41,176 nucleotides of DNA from an uncultured Akkermansia sp. (GTDB lineage: Bacteria > Verrucomicrobiota > Verrucomicrobiia > Verrucomicrobiales > Akkermansiaceae), in the NCBI GenBank assembly GCA_947631435.1, contig CANRLM010000013.1:1-41176 (forward strand). The letters are read 5' to 3'. The position numbers and the translations under genes are program-made. Positions 8,153-16,635 of the stretch are shown here, piece after piece (the stretch's first letter is position 1; the number at the start of each line of letters is the position of its first letter). The notes under the pieces are model-generated. The model was not told the DNA's origin. It saw nothing but the letters and a program-made list of their open reading frames with translations, and ran no database searches.

Positions 8153-8695
8153 ATGAGGAGACAGGATCGCGAGATAACGGACCGGGCGGAGATTTTGGAC
8201 ATCATCCGCCGCTGCAGGGTGTGCCATGTTGCTTTCCACGGCGGGGAGTATCCATACGTTGTTCCTCTCAATTTCGGAATCGAGCAGCGGGGCGATCGCC
8301 TCTTTCTCTACTTCCACGGCGCTACGGAGGGGAAGAAGATAGAACTCCTCCGCCGCGATCCCAGGGTAGCCTTCGTCATGGAGACGATACAGGGTAGCGC
8401 CGCCGCCGAGGGGAATATCGCCTGTCGCTGCTCCATGTTTTATGAATCTGTGATGGGGGAAGGCACCATCTCCCTTCTTACGGAGGAGGAAAAACCCGCG
8501 GCTTTTCGACACCTCATGCGGCACTACTACGGGGAAGAAGCAGACGAGTTCTCTTTCGAAACCTCCACCCTGGCGCGCACCGTCGCCATGCAACTCGCCG
8601 TGAGCCGCCTCTCTGCCAAACGCCATCTTCCTCACCGCTCAACACACAGCCGTTCCGTCGTCGATTCACCTCTTCAGGCGCCTCCCTCGCCTTGA
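8153..8695 (+). CDS. Pyridoxamine 5'-phosphate oxidase-like (split-barrel) flavin protein, NimA type
   Basis: This 180-residue protein belongs to the FMN-binding split-barrel superfamily. The segment CHVAFHGGEYPYVVPLNFGI is the typical core of the NimA/COG3467-like group, followed by LFLYFHGATEGKKIELLRRD, which would contact the flavin phosphate. Relatives include nitroimidazole reductases (NimA) and uncharacterised stress proteins, so a reductase role in the cytoplasm is likely, but the substrate is unknown. ATG 8153 is preferred over GTG 8120 because a G-rich GGGGGGAGAG ribosome site lies just upstream and the family alignment begins near here. The C-terminal 25 residues are basic and Ser/Pro-rich and unlike the family. 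Confidence 0.75.
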   Translation: MRRQDREITDRAEILDIIRRCRVCHVAFHGGEYPYVVPLNFGIEQRGDRLFLYFHGATEGKKIELLRRDPRVAFVMETIQGSAAAEGNIACRCSMFYESVMGEGTISLLTEEEKPAAFRHLMRHYYGEEADEFSFETSTLARTVAMQLAVSRLSAKRHLPHRSTHSRSVVDSPLQAPPSP

Positions 8696-8809
8696 TCTTT
8701 TTCTTCTCTCGCCCGCCGGGCGTATTGCAGGTAAGTCGCAGATCTATCAATCATTTTATCAATTGTGGCGGTTATGCAGCAGGATGGGGAAGACAGAAAC
8801 GCCCGAAGG

Positions 8810-10027
8810 ATGAAGCAGATCATCATCCACGTGGACATGGATGCCTTCTTCGCCTCTGTGGAGATGCGGGATAATCCTGCACTGCGCGGAAAGCCATTGA
8901 TTATCGGGGCTCTGCCGAGGGAGCGCGGGGTGGTGGCGACATGCAGCTACGAGGCCCGGAAATACGGGGTTCATTCCTCCATGAACATCAAAGAAGCCTA
9001 CAGGCTCTGCCCCAACGGCATCTACATGCACCCCAACATCGACAAGTACAGGGCCGTATCCACCCGGCTTCGTGAGATATGGAACGCCTACTCCTCGGCA
9101 ACGGAGACCATCGCTCTCGATGAAGCCTATCTGGACGTGACCGAGCAGGCGCAAAATCCTGAGGGAGCGCGAAGGATTGCGCAGATTATCAAACAACGCA
9201 CGCGGGATGAATTGGGGCTCACCTGTTCCGTCGGCACCGCCTATTCCAAGACAGCGGCAAAAATGGCGAGTGAAGAGAAGAAACCCGATGGTTATTTCGA
9301 GATTCTCACGGCGGAAGATTTTGTGAACTTGATTATTGATCGCGACGTGCGCGTCATCTACACCGTCGGGGAACGAACGGCGCAGAAGCTGTATGCCGCC
9401 GGCATCCGCACAGTCCGCGATATCCGGGAGCGCAGCGAAGCAGTCATCCACCTCCTCGGGAAGCAGGGACAGTGGATCACGAAGATCGCTTCCGGCATCG
9501 ACGAGCGAAAGGTGACGCCCTACCGTCCTCAGGATGCAAAATCCATCAGCCGGGAAGTTACCTTTCAGGGCGACGTGCGCAACTTTGAGCTGCTCAGGGA
9601 TGTGCTCGTTCTGCTTGCATTGTGCGTGGAACGCCGGGCGAAACGACACCGGCTGCGAGGCAACGGCGTGACCCTGAAACTGACCTATGCCGACATGAAG
9701 GGGATCACCCGCTCCCGAAGCACATTAGCCTGCGATTCCGCTGTTGCAATTTATCGGGAAGCGGTCCGACTCCTGGAAAAGGTGGAGAAGCGTCCGGTGA
9801 GGCTCATCGGCGTCGGCGTGTACAATTTATCCGGCGAAAGAGGACAGCAACTCATTATGGAAAGCCTCTTCTCCGAAAGCAGTGACGAACAAGATGAGGA
9901 GATGAAGCAGTTGCTCTACGGGCTGCAGAAACGATATGGCCTGGATTTTGCGGGACATCTGGAGCAAATATACCGGGCGGATACGCTCCACAAAACTGTG
10001 GAATACATGAGAAAACACCCTGCCTGA
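8810..10027 (+). CDS. dinB: DNA polymerase IV (Y family)
   Basis: This 405-residue error-prone polymerase bypasses DNA lesions. The palm motif IIIHVDMDAFFASVE carries metal-binding Asp9 with the steric-gate aromatic at 13/14. The second motif IALDEAYLDV supplies Asp104 and Glu105. Helix-hairpin-helix and little-finger regions follow at about 175-345. The C-terminal 50 residues extend beyond the core; no clear clamp-binding peptide was recognised. The ATG at 8810 aligns with E. coli DinB, whereas in-frame GTG 8765 or ATG 8774 would add 12-15 unconserved residues; none has an ideal ribosome site. A GC-rich hairpin (8709-8723) lies upstream without a U-tract. No LexA-type operator was recognised, so SOS control is not shown. 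Confidence 0.92.
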   Translation: MKQIIIHVDMDAFFASVEMRDNPALRGKPLIIGALPRERGVVATCSYEARKYGVHSSMNIKEAYRLCPNGIYMHPNIDKYRAVSTRLREIWNAYSSATETIALDEAYLDVTEQAQNPEGARRIAQIIKQRTRDELGLTCSVGTAYSKTAAKMASEEKKPDGYFEILTAEDFVNLIIDRDVRVIYTVGERTAQKLYAAGIRTVRDIRERSEAVIHLLGKQGQWITKIASGIDERKVTPYRPQDAKSISREVTFQGDVRNFELLRDVLVLLALCVERRAKRHRLRGNGVTLKLTYADMKGITRSRSTLACDSAVAIYREAVRLLEKVEKRPVRLIGVGVYNLSGERGQQLIMESLFSESSDEQDEEMKQLLYGLQKRYGLDFAGHLEQIYRADTLHKTVEYMRKHPA

Positions 10028-10030
10028 GGC

Positions 10031-10090
10031 ACGAAGCGCCGGGCCGGCGGGATGAATCCCCGGCTCAGCGCTTCGCAATTCGCCCTTCAA
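10031..10090 (+). repeat. Repeat-family hairpin between convergent dinB and flavodoxin genes
   Basis: GAAGCGC (10033-10039) pairs with GCGCTTC (10068-10074). The segment TGAATCCCCGGCTCAGCGCT resembles 19339-19358 in the large copy at 19221-19470, and TTCGCAATTCGCCCTTC resembles the right module. It may also act in 3'-end formation, although there is no U-tract. Confidence 0.5.
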
Positions 10091-10099
10091 ATCGGCTGT

Positions 10100-10654
10100 T
10101 TATTTGAGTCCGGCGCGAATTTCGGAGGCGCTCATGCCGTTGAGCAACATGCCGGGCTTCCATTGCAGCGCAGGGTACGCCTTTTTGAGCATCGCAGCGC
10201 TGTTGGAGATACTGCTGCCGCCGGATGTCGCAAAGGGGACGAGGGTTTTCCCTTTCAAATCATGCGCCTCAATGAAAGTGGCGATGATGCTCGGGTAAGT
10301 GTCCCACCAAATCGGGAAGCCGATGTAGACCGTGTCGTACTCGGCAAGGTTCAGCGTCTCTCCTTTCAGCGCGGGACGAGCTGCGGGGTCGTGCATCTCC
10401 ACATAGCAACGCGAATTCCTGTCGCGCCAGTTCAGATCCGCCTCGCTGTACGGCTGCGCAGGAGTGATGGCATGCAGTGTGCCGCCCGTAGCCGCGGCCA
10501 GTTCCTTCGCTGCCGCAGCTGTGGTGCCCGTGGCGGAAAAGCAGGCAACGAGCGTTTTCTTCCCCACCGGAGCAGGAGAGGAAGCATCCTGAGCCTGAGA
10601 AAAACCGGCGAGTACCGCCAGTCCGATGCAGAATGTGACGATTTGTTTGATCAT
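10100..10654 (-). CDS. Flavodoxin-family protein with signal peptide
   Basis: The 184-residue product has a signal peptide (IVTFCIGLAVLAGFSQAQ, cleavage likely after about residue 21) before a flavodoxin fold. The FMN phosphate loop is CFSATGTTAAAA, and a second flavin-side motif is GFPIWWDTYPS. WRDRNSRCYVEMHDPAARP marks the flavodoxin_4-type subgroup. It is about 50% similar by eye to the cytosolic flavodoxin gene 33 bases upstream on the same strand, so the pair arose by duplication and is probably one operon. Export of a flavodoxin is unusual: the FMN protein would work in the periplasm or at the membrane, perhaps in electron transfer or quinone reduction. The partner is unknown. Confidence 0.85.
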   Translation of the reverse strand: MIKQIVTFCIGLAVLAGFSQAQDASSPAPVGKKTLVACFSATGTTAAAAKELAAATGGTLHAITPAQPYSEADLNWRDRNSRCYVEMHDPAARPALKGETLNLAEYDTVYIGFPIWWDTYPSIIATFIEAHDLKGKTLVPFATSGGSSISNSAAMLKKAYPALQWKPGMLLNGMSASEIRAGLK

Positions 10655-10687
10655 GACTTTGTGTGATTGAGGGTTGAAAGAAGAGAA

Positions 10688-11155
10688 TTACAACTTAGCG
10701 AGCCACGCCTCCAGATCCGCGCGCGAGGGCACCCCGTGAAACACCCTGCCCTCTGTAATCTGCGCACCCGGGCAACTTGCTTCAAGCCCCTGCGCCGCCT
10801 TGCCGAACCCGCTGCCGCCGGAGGTCGCAAAGAGCACAATACGTTTCCCGGAAAAATCAGCACTCTCCAGATACGTGTTGATGATGGTCGGGGCGATGTA
10901 CCACCAGATTGGGAAGCCAAGCAGTATCAGATCATATCCGGCCACTTCTGCCGCCCCCTTCAACGCGGGGCGACTCGCAGGATCATGCATCTCGACTGTA
11001 CTGCGCGAACCTTTGTCCTGCCAGTTCAAATCCGCCGCCGTGTACGGCACGGCCGGCACGATCTCCTGCACATCCGCTCCCGCCGCCTCAGCGATGGCAT
11101 GCGCAACGCGGGCGGTTGTTCCGGTTGGTGAGAAATAGGCAACGAGTGTTTTCAT
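10688..11155 (-). CDS. Flavodoxin (cytosolic)
   Basis: The 155-residue flavodoxin carries low-potential electrons on FMN. The phosphate loop is YFSPTGTTARVA near the N-terminus, and GFPIWWYIAPT provides the flavin-stacking aromatic residues. ATG 11155 is chosen because GGAAGGAGAA precedes it at good distance; an upstream in-frame start would add seven residues. Its promoter has a MerR/SoxR-type palindrome between the -35 and -10 boxes, so induction by oxidative, electrophile or metal stress is likely. The exported paralogue follows at 33 bases. Confidence 0.88.
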   Translation of the reverse strand: MKTLVAYFSPTGTTARVAHAIAEAAGADVQEIVPAVPYTAADLNWQDKGSRSTVEMHDPASRPALKGAAEVAGYDLILLGFPIWWYIAPTIINTYLESADFSGKRIVLFATSGGSGFGKAAQGLEASCPGAQITEGRVFHGVPSRADLEAWLAKL

Positions 11156-11174
11156 AGTGTTCTCCTTCCCTGCC

Positions 11175-11204
11175 ATCCTACACCCTCAAGTTGCCTGAGG
11201 TCAA
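11175..11204 (-). promoter_or_regulatory. Flavodoxin promoter with MerR/SoxR-like operator
   Basis: On the minus strand TTGACC (11204-11199) and TAGGAT (11180-11175) are separated by an overlong 18 bp spacer. The spacer holds the palindrome CCTCAGGCAACTTGAGG (11200-11184), close to the SoxR-box consensus CCTCAAGTTAACTTGAGG. MerR-family activators bind such a site and untwist a long spacer. No merR-type gene lies in this window. Confidence 0.6.
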
Positions 11205-11239
11205 GCTCCGCATGAATAACTTCTCACACCAAAATGCAC

Positions 11240-11268
11240 TTGCTATCTGCGCCACTTCCTGCTAGTAT
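11240..11268 (+). promoter_or_regulatory. tRNA-Arg promoter
   Basis: TTGCTA (11240-11245), 17 bp, TAGTAT (11263-11268), eleven bases before the mature tRNA 5' end. Confidence 0.6.
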
Positions 11269-11279
11269 CTTCGCAACTC

Positions 11280-11353
11280 GCTCCGGTAGCTCAGTTGGAT
11301 AGAGCACGAGCCTTCTAAGCTTGGGGTCCCGCGTTCGAGCCGCGGCCGGAGCG
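11280..11353 (+). tRNA. tRNA-Arg (anticodon TCT)
   Basis: A full cloverleaf is seen: acceptor GCTCCGG/CCGGAGC, D-stem GCTC/GAGC, anticodon stem CGAGC/GCTTG around loop CTTCTAA (anticodon TCT), T-stem CCGCG/CGCGG with TTCGAGC, discriminator G. CCA is not encoded. It reads AGA (and possibly AGG) codons. Confidence 0.95.
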
Positions 11354-11398
11354 CTCTTGGGAGTGTCACCTGTGTGTTTTTGTGGGGAGATTGGCAAA

Positions 11399-11427
11399 GA
11401 AAAAGCGCTCCCGAAACAGAGAGCGCC
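11399..11427 (-). terminator. Rho-independent terminator of tRNA-Ser
   Basis: On the minus strand GCGCTC (11426-11421), a ten-base loop, GAGCGC (11410-11405) and then five T. Confidence 0.65.
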
Positions 11428-11435
11428 TTCACCGA

Positions 11436-11526
11436 CGGAGCGGGGGGGATTCGAACCCCCGGTACGGGTTTATGCCCGTACGACCATTTAGCAAACGGTT
11501 GCTTTCAGCCTCTCAGCCACCGCTCC
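11436..11526 (-). tRNA. tRNA-Ser (anticodon GCT)
   Basis: This 91-nt class II tRNA has acceptor GGAGCGG/CCGCTCC, an anticodon loop containing GCT within ACCGTTTGCTAAATGGT, a long variable arm (GTACGGG/CCCGTAC) and T-arm CGGGGGTTCGAATCCCC. It reads AGC and AGU. It is convergent with tRNA-Arg and has its own promoter and terminator. Confidence 0.95.
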
Positions 11527-11540
11527 CGGTCGTGGAGGGA

Positions 11541-11569
11541 AGTATACTGGCAGCAGTGCGAAAGGTCAA
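11541..11569 (-). promoter_or_regulatory. tRNA-Ser promoter
   Basis: On the minus strand TTGACC (11569-11564), 17 bp, TATACT (11546-11541). Confidence 0.65.
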
Positions 11570-11620
11570 CTGCAAAATGAGCGGGCAGGTAAAAAAAGAG
11601 GGTCTTCTCTTACATTAGCA

Positions 11621-11649
11621 TTGACCCCTCGGTGTGAAGGAGGCATAAT
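11621..11649 (+). promoter_or_regulatory. mdh promoter, predicted leaderless
   Basis: TTGACC (11621-11626), 17 bp, CATAAT (11644-11649). The ATG at 11659 starts nine bases after the -10 box. The GAAGGAGG in the spacer would be upstream of the transcript start and so cannot serve as ribosome site from this promoter. Confidence 0.65.
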
Positions 11650-11658
11650 GACACGCGT

Positions 11659-12639
<981 letters not shown>

Positions 12640-12669
12640 TCCGCGTTCTGCAAGATCCCTCTTTTTTCC

Positions 12670-12704
12670 GACCGCCTCGGTTCTGCCGCGGCGGTCGTTT
12701 TATT
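12670..12704 (+). terminator. Rho-independent terminator of mdh
   Basis: GACCGCC (12670-12676) pairs with GGCGGTC (12690-12696), with a nested CGG/CCG, followed by GTTTTATT. Confidence 0.8.
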
Positions 12705-12746
12705 CCTCAGAAGACAAATCAGAATGGGCACGAACGGGACTGCTCA

Positions 12747-13673
12747 TCATGCGACCTTCCTCTCGCGGGCGAAAAAGAGAGGGTAGATGACCATCAGAAG
12801 AATAAGCTCAAAGAAGGTTGCCATGAAATAGCCCCAGGATGAGGAGAAAGCAGCCACCAGCGAAGGCATGGCGCAGTCCTCGTAGAGCAGGAGAAGAAGC
12901 ACGCCGAAACCGGACCTGGCGATACGCCGAGCCGGGGGGACATCCATCCTGAAGCGCACCCAACGGCGTTCCAGAAACCACCCGAACGTGACGCCCAGCA
13001 ATCTCCCGGCATCCTTGTAGCCATCGATCATCATTTTCTGCGGATCTACGAGGAGCTTGCCGTCCGCATAATCCAGCGGGTAGTTTTTCAGGGAAATGTA
13101 AGCCAGAAAAAGGGTCACCAGCACCACGCCGGCACACGGCAGCAGGTAATCCCCGGTCGGGTGCGCCTCCAACCACTCCCACGCCCGCGCCCCGCAGAAC
13201 ACCACCACGGCGCCAAGCAGCAGCCCGACAGCGACGTCCTGAGGTGTGTGAACGCCGATGTAGTTTCTCGAGAACATCGTGAGCAGAATCATGAGAGCGA
13301 GGAAAACGCACAAGGGGCGGCACTGCCGGTATCTCTCCATCAGCGTTCCGTAATTTGCAGTCGCCGTCACCGTGTGCCCACTGGGAAACGAGTAACCGGA
13401 CGCCTTTTCGACGGGCAGGATCTCTGCCGAACGTATCCACGGACGATAAACGCAGAATGTCAACTTCAACACCTGCATGAAAAAGCGAGAAAACCCGACA
13501 TTCAGGAACATAAAACTGCCGACTTTCTTGTCCGCCGACCAGAACGCGACGCAGGCGAGCAGCCAGACGAACATACCGGACGACAAGTCGCTGATCTGCA
13601 AGAAGAAACTATTGAAAACGCCACCCAGCGCCTCTCTCGCGTGCTGTAGGAAGAGCAAGTATTGAATATCCAT
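12747..13673 (-). CDS. PAP2-superfamily membrane phosphatase
   Basis: This 308-residue integral membrane protein has about seven or eight hydrophobic segments. The three acid-phosphatase motifs are complete: KLTFCVYRP (Lys70, Arg77), SFPSGH (Ser98, His100) and SRNYIGVHTPQD (Arg136, His142, Asp146). Such enzymes remove phosphate from phosphatidate, phosphatidylglycerol phosphate or undecaprenyl pyrophosphate outside the membrane; undecaprenyl pyrophosphate recycling is one option, but substrate cannot be told. It is longer than BacA-independent PgpB (about 254), with two or three extra C-terminal helices. The start MDIQYLLFLQ is chosen because the upstream in-frame sequence is arginine-rich and lies in the intergenic repeat. 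It converges on the mdh terminator. Confidence 0.85.
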   Translation of the reverse strand: MDIQYLLFLQHAREALGGVFNSFFLQISDLSSGMFVWLLACVAFWSADKKVGSFMFLNVGFSRFFMQVLKLTFCVYRPWIRSAEILPVEKASGYSFPSGHTVTATANYGTLMERYRQCRPLCVFLALMILLTMFSRNYIGVHTPQDVAVGLLLGAVVVFCGARAWEWLEAHPTGDYLLPCAGVVLVTLFLAYISLKNYPLDYADGKLLVDPQKMMIDGYKDAGRLLGVTFGWFLERRWVRFRMDVPPARRIARSGFGVLLLLLYEDCAMPSLVAAFSSSWGYFMATFFELILLMVIYPLFFARERKVA

Positions 13674-13789
13674 AAGATTCCGCTTTCGGACAGGGCTTCT
13701 ATCGCCTCTGCCGCGCGCCATTATGCGCCATCGTCGATGCGCTGTCAACTGCGTTGAGAAAAAAGCTGCCGGCTGAAACGGAGGAGCGG

Positions 13790-13890
13790 AGGAAGAACGA
13801 AGCCAAAGAGAAGTACGGAGTCGTATTCTCGAGCCTCCGGCTCGCCTGCTCGATACTTCGTCATTCAAATTCACTTCGTGCTTCGAATTA
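13790..13890 (-). repeat. Copy of the dispersed CGAAG repeat, inverted
   Basis: Read on the minus strand it gives GACGAAGTATCGAGCAGGCG then AGCCGGAGGCTCGAGAAT, matching the left module at 2253-2290 and 36641-36680. The GAGCC/GGCTC inner hairpin is intact. AATTCACTTCGTGCTTCGAA at the right is the inverse of the end motif. The copy lies between the divergent PAP2 and rubrerythrin genes. Confidence 0.65.
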
Positions 13891-13893
13891 CCC

Positions 13894-13922
13894 TTGCTTC
13901 CCGGGAAGCGACATGGTACCAT
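13894..13922 (+). promoter_or_regulatory. Rubrerythrin promoter
   Basis: TTGCTT (13894-13899), 17 bp, TACCAT (13917-13922). The leader is about 50 bases. Confidence 0.5.
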
Positions 13923-13937
13923 CCGTGGAGTCCGTTT

Positions 13938-13951
13938 GCGTCCTGGGACGC
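13938..13951 (+). promoter_or_regulatory. Short palindrome in the rubrerythrin leader
   Basis: GCGTCC and GGACGC are separated by two bases, a near-perfect 14-bp palindrome just after the predicted transcript start. It could be an operator or a leader hairpin; no regulator is identified. Confidence 0.35.
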
Positions 13952-13980
13952 AGCGACAAGCACAACAACACATCCATGCT

Positions 13981-14532
13981 ATGAAATACAGATGCAAAGT
14001 TTGCGGAGCAATCATTGAAAGCGACGGCATCCCGGAATCCTGCCCCGTCTGCAAGGTGAAGGGTGCTGATAAGTTCGAGCTCATCGAAGAGAATGCGGAA
14101 AAAGTTTACGCCGATGAGCATCGCGTGGGCGTAGCTCAGGGGCTGGACGCCGAAGTCGTACAAGGTCTGCGCGACCACTTCAACGGCGAGTGCTGTGAGG
14201 TCGGCATGTACCTTGCCATGAGCCGCCAGGCCGAGCGCGAAGGTTACCCTGAGATCGCGGATGCTTACAAGCGCTATGCTTTTGAAGAAGCAGAGCACGC
14301 CGCTAAGTTTGCCGAGTTGCTTGGCGAAGTACTTACGGCGGACACCAGGAAGAATCTTGAAATGCGCGCCGAGGCGGAGTTCGGCGCTTGCGCCGGCAAG
14401 CTGGCCATCGCCAAACGGGCCAAGGAACTCGGCTACGACGCCATCCATGACACCGTGCACGAGATGTGCAAGGACGAAGCTCGCCACGGCAAAGGCTTTG
14501 ACGGCCTGCTGAAGCGCTACTTCGGCAAGTAA
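13981..14532 (+). CDS. Rubrerythrin with N-terminal rubredoxin domain (reverse type)
   Basis: The 183-residue peroxide-scavenging protein reduces hydrogen peroxide at a diiron site and protects anaerobes from oxygen. Residues 1-35 are a rubredoxin-like Fe(Cys)4 domain: Cys5 and Cys8 in CKVC, Cys21 and Cys24 in CPVC. The four-helix ferritin-like domain follows, with Glu73, Glu103 and His106 in EEAEHAAKF, and Glu166 and His169 in DEARHGKGF. Classical rubrerythrins have rubredoxin at the C-terminus; this order is that of clostridial reverse rubrerythrins. The ATG at 13981 starts directly on the rubredoxin domain. Own promoter and strong terminator make it monocistronic. Confidence 0.9.
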   Translation: MKYRCKVCGAIIESDGIPESCPVCKVKGADKFELIEENAEKVYADEHRVGVAQGLDAEVVQGLRDHFNGECCEVGMYLAMSRQAEREGYPEIADAYKRYAFEEAEHAAKFAELLGEVLTADTRKNLEMRAEAEFGACAGKLAIAKRAKELGYDAIHDTVHEMCKDEARHGKGFDGLLKRYFGK

Positions 14533-14561
14533 AGTCAGGGCTCCACTCTTTTCGGAAAACC

Positions 14562-14603
14562 GGCGGGGAGGCGGCAGAAGATGCCCTTCCCCGCCTTTTT
14601 TTT
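14562..14603 (+). terminator. Rho-independent terminator of the rubrerythrin gene
   Basis: GGCGGGGA (14562-14569) pairs perfectly with TCCCCGCC (14588-14595), followed by eight T. Confidence 0.9.
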
Positions 14604-14639
14604 CGTGACATACAGGAGGGTGATGTCTCGGTTCCGTCT

Positions 14640-14667
14640 TTGCAGGGGCGCCGAATTGTGATAGAGT
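14640..14667 (+). promoter_or_regulatory. clpP promoter
   Basis: TTGCAG (14640-14645), 16 bp, TAGAGT (14662-14667). The clpP ATG begins eleven bases after the -10 box, so the leader is very short or absent. Confidence 0.5.
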
Positions 14668-14678
14668 GACACGCAGCT

Positions 14679-15290
14679 ATGGAATCTGCAAGAAACTACT
14701 ACTATATCCCCACGGTTATAGAAAAGACGAACCAGGGGGAGAGAGCGTATGACATTTACTCGCGACTGCTGCTGGATCGCGTGATTTTCATAGGGACTGA
14801 GATCGACGATGCGGTGGCGAATTCAGTCATTGCACAGTTGCTTTTTCTGCAAATGACGGAACCGAAGAAGGACATCCATCTCTACATCAACTCGCCCGGT
14901 GGTTCGGTAACCGCGGGACTGGCAATCTACGACACGATGCAGTTTGTCTCCTGCGACATCAACACGTACTGCATCGGCATCGCTGCATCGATGGCCTCTG
15001 TTCTGCTGGCAGCGGGCGCGAAGGGAAAACGCTTCTGCCTGCCGAACTCTCACGTGATGATCCACCAGGTGCGGGGCGGAGCGCAAGGCACGGCCGCGGA
15101 CGTGGAAAGAACGATCAACTTCATGTTCAGTCTGGATAAACGCCTCACCTCCATCCTCGCGCAGCACACGGGGAAGGATGCCAAACAGGTGAAACGCGAC
15201 CAGGATCGCGACAATTACATGACTGCCGAGGAATCTCTGGCATACGGTATCGTGGACCGCATCCTCGTGCATAAACCGGACAACAAATAA
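14679..15290 (+). CDS. clpP: ATP-dependent Clp protease proteolytic subunit
   Basis: The 203-residue serine protease forms the double-ring chamber that degrades proteins fed by Clp ATPases. The triad is Ser104 in [10 protein letters not shown], His129 in HVMIHQ and an Asp in DQDRDNYM (Asp178 by alignment with E. coli). [16 protein letters not shown] forms the substrate-binding strand. The N-terminus is a short propeptide-like stretch. clpX starts eight bases after the stop, the usual operon order. No Shine-Dalgarno sequence precedes the ATG. Confidence 0.96.
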   Translation: MESARNYYYIPTVIEKTNQGERAYDIYSRLLLDRVIFIGTEIDDAVANSVIAQLLFLQMTEPKKDIHLYINSPGGSVTAGLAIYDTMQFVSCDINTYCIGIAASMASVLLAAGAKGKRFCLPNSHVMIHQVRGGAQGTAADVERTINFMFSLDKRLTSILAQHTGKDAKQVKRDQDRDNYMTAEESLAYGIVDRILVHKPDNK

Positions 15291-15298
15291 AGGATGAT

Positions 15299-16624
15299 AT
15301 GGCGAAGAGAAATGTGAGGCGGTGCGTATTCTGCCGCGGAGAAGAGGGAGAAGGCCGACCGATGCTCTCACTGAGTGAGGAGCTGAATATCTGCTTCCCC
15401 TGCATTGAGCGGCTGGATGAGCTCATGTTTCGCAGCGAGCCGAAAGGAGACCTCGCGGCAGAGCACGTCCTGCAACTCATCAGCGAAACACATCCGGAGC
15501 TCGTGCCTCAGGCGGGGAGGAATGTGGACTCAACCCTTCCCGTGCAGCATTGCGCGCAGGATAAGCTCCCCACCCCGGCGGAGTTGCACAAAAAGCTGGA
15601 TGCTTACGTCATCGGACAGGAACACGCCAAGCGCACCCTCTGCGTGGCGGTATACAATCATTACCTGCGCCTGCGCCAGAAGCAAAACAACGACGGCACA
15701 GAAATTGAAAAGAGCAACATCCTGCTGGCGGGATCCACGGGCTCCGGCAAGACACTGCTGGCAAAGACTCTGGCAAAGATACTGGACGTTCCCTTCTGCA
15801 TCGTGGACGCTACCACACTGACTGAGGCGGGATACGTGGGTGAGGACGTCGAGAATATCGTGCTGCGCCTGCTGCAAGCGGCAGATATGAACGTCGGCAA
15901 GGCCGAGCGAGGCATCATCTACGTGGATGAAATAGACAAAATCGGGCGCAAGACGCAGAATGTGAGCATCACCCGCGATGTCAGCGGAGAGGGTGTGCAG
16001 CAGGCTCTGCTGAAAATTGTGGAGGGCACGGAATGCAACATTCCCCCGAAGGGAGGCAGGAAGCACCCGAACGAGAACTATATCCGCGTGAACACGGAGA
16101 ATATCCTCTTTATCTGCGGCGGCGCATTCGTGGGGCTCGAAGACATCATCCGCAAACGCTTAGGGGCCTCCACGCTCGGCTTTGCCAGCATCGAAGAAGG
16201 ACGCGATGCCAAGGAATACACCGAAGCGGAAGTCCTCTCAAAAACGCAGCCGGAGGATCTTTTTCTCTTTGGCATGATACCGGAGCTTGTGGGACGTCTG
16301 CCGATCTTTGCCCCTCTCACCACCCTGACGGAAGACGAGCTGATGGAGCTGCTTACCAAACCGAAAAATGCACTTGTGAAGCAGTACACGAAACTGCTGG
16401 CGATGAGCGGGGTGAAACTCGTCGTGGAGACCAAAGCTCTACGAGCTATGGCAAAGCAAGCCATTGAACGCGGCACCGGCGCACGCGCCTTGCGCAGTAT
16501 CTTTGAAAGTCTCATGCTGGATATCATGTACATTGCTCCCAGTGATAAAAGCATTGAATCCGTCACCCTCACGGAAGCGGCTGTTCTCGGTAAGGACAAA
16601 CCGAAGATCACCCGGAAGAAGTAA
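15299..16624 (+). CDS. clpX: Clp protease ATP-binding subunit ClpX
   Basis: The 441-residue AAA+ unfoldase delivers substrates to ClpP. The zinc-binding domain has Cys9, Cys12, Cys32 and Cys35. Walker A is GSTGSGKT (145-152), Walker B IIYVDEID (Asp210, Glu211). The pore loop GYVG is at 178-181, the RKH loop in GGRKHPNEN, and LGF in LGASTLGF forms the ClpP-docking loop. The linker between zinc and AAA+ domains (48-85) is rather long and variable. AAGGATG lies at 15290-15296, close to the start, and the gene probably depends on coupling to clpP. tsaD follows at 11 bases. Confidence 0.96.
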   Translation: MAKRNVRRCVFCRGEEGEGRPMLSLSEELNICFPCIERLDELMFRSEPKGDLAAEHVLQLISETHPELVPQAGRNVDSTLPVQHCAQDKLPTPAELHKKLDAYVIGQEHAKRTLCVAVYNHYLRLRQKQNNDGTEIEKSNILLAGSTGSGKTLLAKTLAKILDVPFCIVDATTLTEAGYVGEDVENIVLRLLQAADMNVGKAERGIIYVDEIDKIGRKTQNVSITRDVSGEGVQQALLKIVEGTECNIPPKGGRKHPNENYIRVNTENILFICGGAFVGLEDIIRKRLGASTLGFASIEEGRDAKEYTEAEVLSKTQPEDLFLFGMIPELVGRLPIFAPLTTLTEDELMELLTKPKNALVKQYTKLLAMSGVKLVVETKALRAMAKQAIERGTGARALRSIFESLMLDIMYIAPSDKSIESVTLTEAAVLGKDKPKITRKK

Positions 16625-16635
16625 GACCACAAGCC

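Noticed and set aside
7924..8271. N-terminal extension of rimO upstream of 7923
   Set aside because: The added residues are Arg/Pro/Ser-rich, unlike RimO, and would cross the promoter and a dispersed repeat.
13912..13921. ATGGTACCAT palindrome, also found near 31219
   Set aside because: The second occurrence is inside pepP coding sequence; a short palindrome with two hits in 41 kb needs no special explanation.
13674..14084. N-terminal extension of the PAP2 protein upstream of 13673
   Set aside because: The sequence overlaps the rubrerythrin start and the inverted repeat copy, and has no family similarity.
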